The notes beneath the pieces were generated by a model that was given only the letters and a program-made list of their open reading frames with translations, was not told the origin of the DNA and did not search any database. The translations under genes and the position numbers were made by a program. A stretch of DNA of 7,029 nucleotides, taken from assembly GCA_038233815.1 (NCBI GenBank), contig JBBSVE010000152.1, positions 1 to 7,029 on the forward strand, read 5' to 3'. Of the stretch, positions 5,184 to 7,029 are shown one piece after another. Source of the DNA: JBBSVE01 sp038233815 (GTDB taxonomy: Bacteria > Pseudomonadota > Alphaproteobacteria > Rhodobacterales > Rhodobacteraceae). How positions within the stretch are numbered: the stretch's first letter is position 1; every line of letters starts with the position of its first letter.

Positions 5184-5858
5184 ATGCGGGGACTCGATCT
5201 CGACTACATGCTCGGGCTGGTCCCCGTGATCCTGGGCTACGTTCCGCTGACGCTTCTGATGGCGGGGGCGGGGATGGTGCTGGCCCTGGTCCTCGGGTCG
5301 CTTCTGGCGGTCGAGCGCGTGATCCGGGTTCCGGGGCTCGACTGGCTGGTGATCCTCTTCATCAGCTTTTTTCGCGGCACGCCGCTTCTGGTCCAGCTAT
5401 TCCTGTTCTACTACGGCCTGCCGCAGGTATTGCCGGTCCTGACCCAGATCAACGGCGTCACGGCGGCGATCATGGGTCTGACGCTCCATTTCGCGGCCTA
5501 CATGGCGGAATCGATCCGCGCGGCAATCCTCGGCGTTGATCGCAGCCAGTGGGAGGCGGCACAGTCCATCGGCATGACACAGGTGCAGACGATGCGGCGG
5601 ATCGTCCTTCCGCAGGCGGCACGGGTCGCGGCACCCACGCTGGTCAACTACTTCATCGACATGATCAAGAGCACGTCCCTCGCCTTCACGCTTGGCGTAA
5701 CCGAGATGATGGGTGCGGCCCAGAAGGAAGCGGCGGGCAGCTTTCTCTATTTCGAGGCGTTCCTCGTAGTGGCCATTCTCTACTGGCTCATCGTGGAGAT
5801 CCTGAGCCAGGGTCAGAAACGGCTTGAGCGCGTCTTGAACCGGACCGTGGCACGATGA
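5184..5858 (+). CDS. amino acid ABC transporter permease (HisM/TcyL family)
   Basis: This 224-residue inner-membrane permease forms the channel, probably as a homodimer because the operon has only one permease gene. Hydrophobic segments lie at about 12-45 (probably one long or two close helices), 53-80, 92-116, a weaker one around 150-175, and 185-208. The cytoplasmic EAA loop that docks on the ATPase is canonical: EAAQSIGMTQ from residue 124 with Gly130, and RRIVLPQA with Pro143. FFRGTPLLVQLFLFYYGLP (62-80) is also typical of the family. Length is normal. GAGG at the stop of the binding-protein gene serves as ribosome site, seven bases before the ATG. The last four bases (ATGA) overlap the ATPase start, so the two are translationally coupled. 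Single-permease systems of this type include the cystine importer TcyL (YecS). Confidence 0.93.
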   Translation: MRGLDLDYMLGLVPVILGYVPLTLLMAGAGMVLALVLGSLLAVERVIRVPGLDWLVILFISFFRGTPLLVQLFLFYYGLPQVLPVLTQINGVTAAIMGLTLHFAAYMAESIRAAILGVDRSQWEAAQSIGMTQVQTMRRIVLPQAARVAAPTLVNYFIDMIKSTSLAFTLGVTEMMGAAQKEAAGSFLYFEAFLVVAILYWLIVEILSQGQKRLERVLNRTVAR

Positions 5859-6589
5859 TCCGGATACGGGGTCTGACCAAGCGTTTCGGGGACACGACCG
5901 TTCTGGACGGCATCGACCTCGATATCGCCGCCGGGGAGCGCGTGGTCGTGATCGGCCCCTCGGGAACGGGCAAGTCGACGCTGCTGCGCTGCATCAACTT
6001 CCTCGACCGGCCCGAGGCAGGGCGGATCGGGATCGGCAATTTGGAGGTGGACGCCGCCCGGGCGTCCCGGGCAGAGATCCTGGCCTTGCGCCGTGCGACG
6101 GCCTTCGTTTTCCAGAACTACGCCCTCTTTGCCAACAAGACGGCGAAGGAAAACGTCATGGAGGCTCTCGTTACGGTGCAGGGGCGATCCCGGGCCGAGG
6201 CCGAGATCCGCGCCCGTGAGATTCTGTCCGAGACAGGCCTCGCGGACAAGGCCGACAGCTATCCGACAGCCTTGTCGGGCGGCCAGCAGCAACGCGTGGG
6301 CATCGGGCGGGCAATGGCGACAGATGCGGCGCTTATGCTGTTCGACGAGCCGACCTCGGCGCTCGACCCCGAGTGGGTGGGCGAGGTGCTCGATCTCATG
6401 CGCCGGGTTGCTGAGCGCCGTCAGACGATGCTGATAGTGACCCACGAGATGCAGTTCGCCCGCGAGATCGCGGACCGCATCCTCTTCATGGAAGGCGGCC
6501 GGATCGTCGAGAGCGGCCCGCCCGCCAAGCTCTTCGACAATCCGGACGACGAGCGCACCAGACGATTCCTGCGCAGGGTCGGACGGTAA
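5855..6589 (+). CDS. amino acid ABC transporter ATP-binding protein (TcyN/GlnQ family)
   Basis: This 244-residue ATPase powers uptake from the cytoplasmic face of the permease. All nucleotide-binding elements are intact: Walker A GPSGTGKST (34-42), Q-loop VFQNYALF (Gln87), signature LSGGQQQR (140-147), Walker B LMLFDEP (160-166) with catalytic Glu165, D-loop SALD (168-171) and H-loop IVTHEM (His197). The stretch LFANKTAKENVMEAL and the end RTRRFLRRV closely resemble cystine ATPases of the TcyN (YecC) type, which is the main reason to favour a cystine or related substrate. The start overlaps the permease stop by four bases. Downstream (6590-6689) I see no clear terminator hairpin before the IS element begins. 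A general polar amino acid importer remains possible. Confidence 0.95.
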   Translation: MIRIRGLTKRFGDTTVLDGIDLDIAAGERVVVIGPSGTGKSTLLRCINFLDRPEAGRIGIGNLEVDAARASRAEILALRRATAFVFQNYALFANKTAKENVMEALVTVQGRSRAEAEIRAREILSETGLADKADSYPTALSGGQQQRVGIGRAMATDAALMLFDEPTSALDPEWVGEVLDLMRRVAERRQTMLIVTHEMQFAREIADRILFMEGGRIVESGPPAKLFDNPDDERTRRFLRRVGR

Positions 6590-6689
6590 CGCATTAAGAC
6601 ATGATGATCGGCGCGTCCCGGCACGTGGCAGAAACAATTTTCAGGGGTGAGTACGAAATCAATAGACCGCTGCCAAATGGCTGTTGAGG

Positions 6690-6705
6690 GGCTCTGCTGC
6701 ACAAA
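6690..6705 (+). repeat. left terminal inverted repeat of the right IS5-family element
   Basis: GGCTCTGCTGCACAAA differs at one position from the GGCTCTGTTGCACAAA terminus I remember for this IS group. It lies 47 bases before the transposase ATG. Confidence 0.65.
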
Positions 6706-6752
6706 TCCCGCGAGGGATTCATCTTGCGAACTCAGCGTGATAGCTGAAGGTC

Positions 6753-7029
6753 ATGAGCAGACCGAACACACCCACCTACAAGACCCTGAACTGGCCCGCA
6801 TATAACGAGGCGCTGAAGCGTCGTGGGTCGCTGACCATCTGGTTTGATCCTGCCATGGCCTGGGCGGCGCAGCCTACAGGCAAGCGGGGGCGACAGGCAA
6901 GCGGGGGCGACAGCCCGTCTACAGCGACGCTGCCGTTCAGACCTGCCTGACGATGAAGGTCCTTTTCGGGATGGCATTGCGGCAGACGACCGGGTGCGTC
7001 GAGAGCCTGCTCTCCCTGATTGGCCTGGA
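6753..7029 (+). pseudogene. IS5-family transposase, N-terminal part, frameshifted by a 17-bp duplication
   Basis: The ATG at 6753 follows GAAGG closely and reads MSRPNTPTYKTLNWPAYNEA, then RRGSLTIWFDPAMAWAAQ and GKRGRQ, the standard N-terminus of a widespread alphaproteobacterial IS5-family transposase. At 6878-6911 a 17-bp segment is present twice. The first frame runs into unrelated residues and a TGA at 6948-6950. From the second copy (6896 onward), two bases over, the normal sequence resumes and stays open to the window edge: GKRGRQPVYSDAAVQTCLTM and FGMALRQTT, ending SLLSLIGL. Removing one copy restores a single frame. Unless programmed frameshifting occurs, which nothing here suggests, this copy cannot make a full transposase from its start. 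The left fragment (3-356) appears to belong to a different subfamily of the same family. Confidence 0.9.
6876..6913 (+). repeat. perfect 17-bp tandem duplication
   Basis: AGGCAAGCGGGGGCGAC occurs at 6878-6894 and again at 6895-6911. The 17-base periodicity extends from 6876 to 6913 because ACAG flanks both sides of the unit. An ACAG-to-ACAG slippage would explain the event. Seventeen is not a multiple of three, hence the frameshift. Confidence 0.95.

Larger units (their letters stand above)
6690..7029 (+). mobile_element. 5' end of an IS5-family insertion sequence (right edge cut by window)
   Basis: The terminal repeat GGCTCTGCTGCACAAA (6690-6705) is followed by a short leader (ATTCATCTTGCG at 6717-6728, then CAGCGTGATAG) and a transposase start at 6753. 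This layout is typical of the IS5-type elements abundant in Rhodobacterales. The insertion point lies 100 bases after the ABC operon's last stop codon. The 3' end is outside the window, so target-site duplication cannot be checked. Confidence 0.8.

Noticed and set aside
5813..6637. 274-residue minus-strand open frame opposite the ABC ATPase
   Set aside because: The plus strand carries a complete ATPase with every motif; the antisense frame resembles no family I know and is a GC-content shadow.
1..7029. tRNA or rRNA genes
   Set aside because: I saw no T-loop (GGTTCGAATCC-like) sequence in a cloverleaf context and no rRNA-like stretch.

Overview
The high GC content, the gene families and the two IS5-family transposases, which resemble ones common in Rhodobacteraceae, suggest an alphaproteobacterial (probably Rhodobacterales) accessory region. 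This assignment rests on remembered protein families, not on a search. The window is bracketed by fragments of two different IS5-family elements in the same orientation. Between them lies a mixture of decayed genes and two intact units.

Layout. 1-389: 3' end of an IS5-family element whose transposase has lost the Glu of its DDE signature. 460-1422: heavily decayed integrase-core (DDE) transposase with stops, frameshifts, a missing block and an insertion. 1458-1844 (minus): intact small DUF488/YeaO-like gene, with a hexanucleotide repeat upstream at 1904-1939. 2016-3819 (minus): three adjacent damaged genes, in transcription order a COG0400-type serine hydrolase, a small COG2388-type GNAT acetyltransferase and a pirin whose C-terminal part is replaced by unrelated sequence. 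Small indels let one frame run through all three (2016-3881), so automatic annotation would call a false 621-residue fusion. About 3863-4412 is non-coding, with hairpins, inverted repeats and one weak promoter candidate. 4413-6589 (plus): an intact three-gene polar amino acid ABC importer operon (binding protein, permease, ATPase), closest in character to TcyJ/TcyL/TcyN-type cystine systems. 6690-7029: 5' end of another IS5-family element whose transposase is frameshifted by a 17-bp tandem duplication.

How it works together. Only the ABC importer and the DUF488 gene look functional. The importer encodes a complete one-permease system: a periplasmic receptor, an inner-membrane permease dimer and an ATPase dimer. 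The hydrolase-GNAT-pirin group was probably once an operon; a role in electrophile or quinone detoxification is a guess from family associations.

I found no new biological system. The most distinctive signal is a recurring kind of damage: 16-19 bp direct duplications or repeat-flanked insertions in several dead genes, while the ABC operon in the same window is clean. That contrast argues for real decay rather than generally poor sequence quality.
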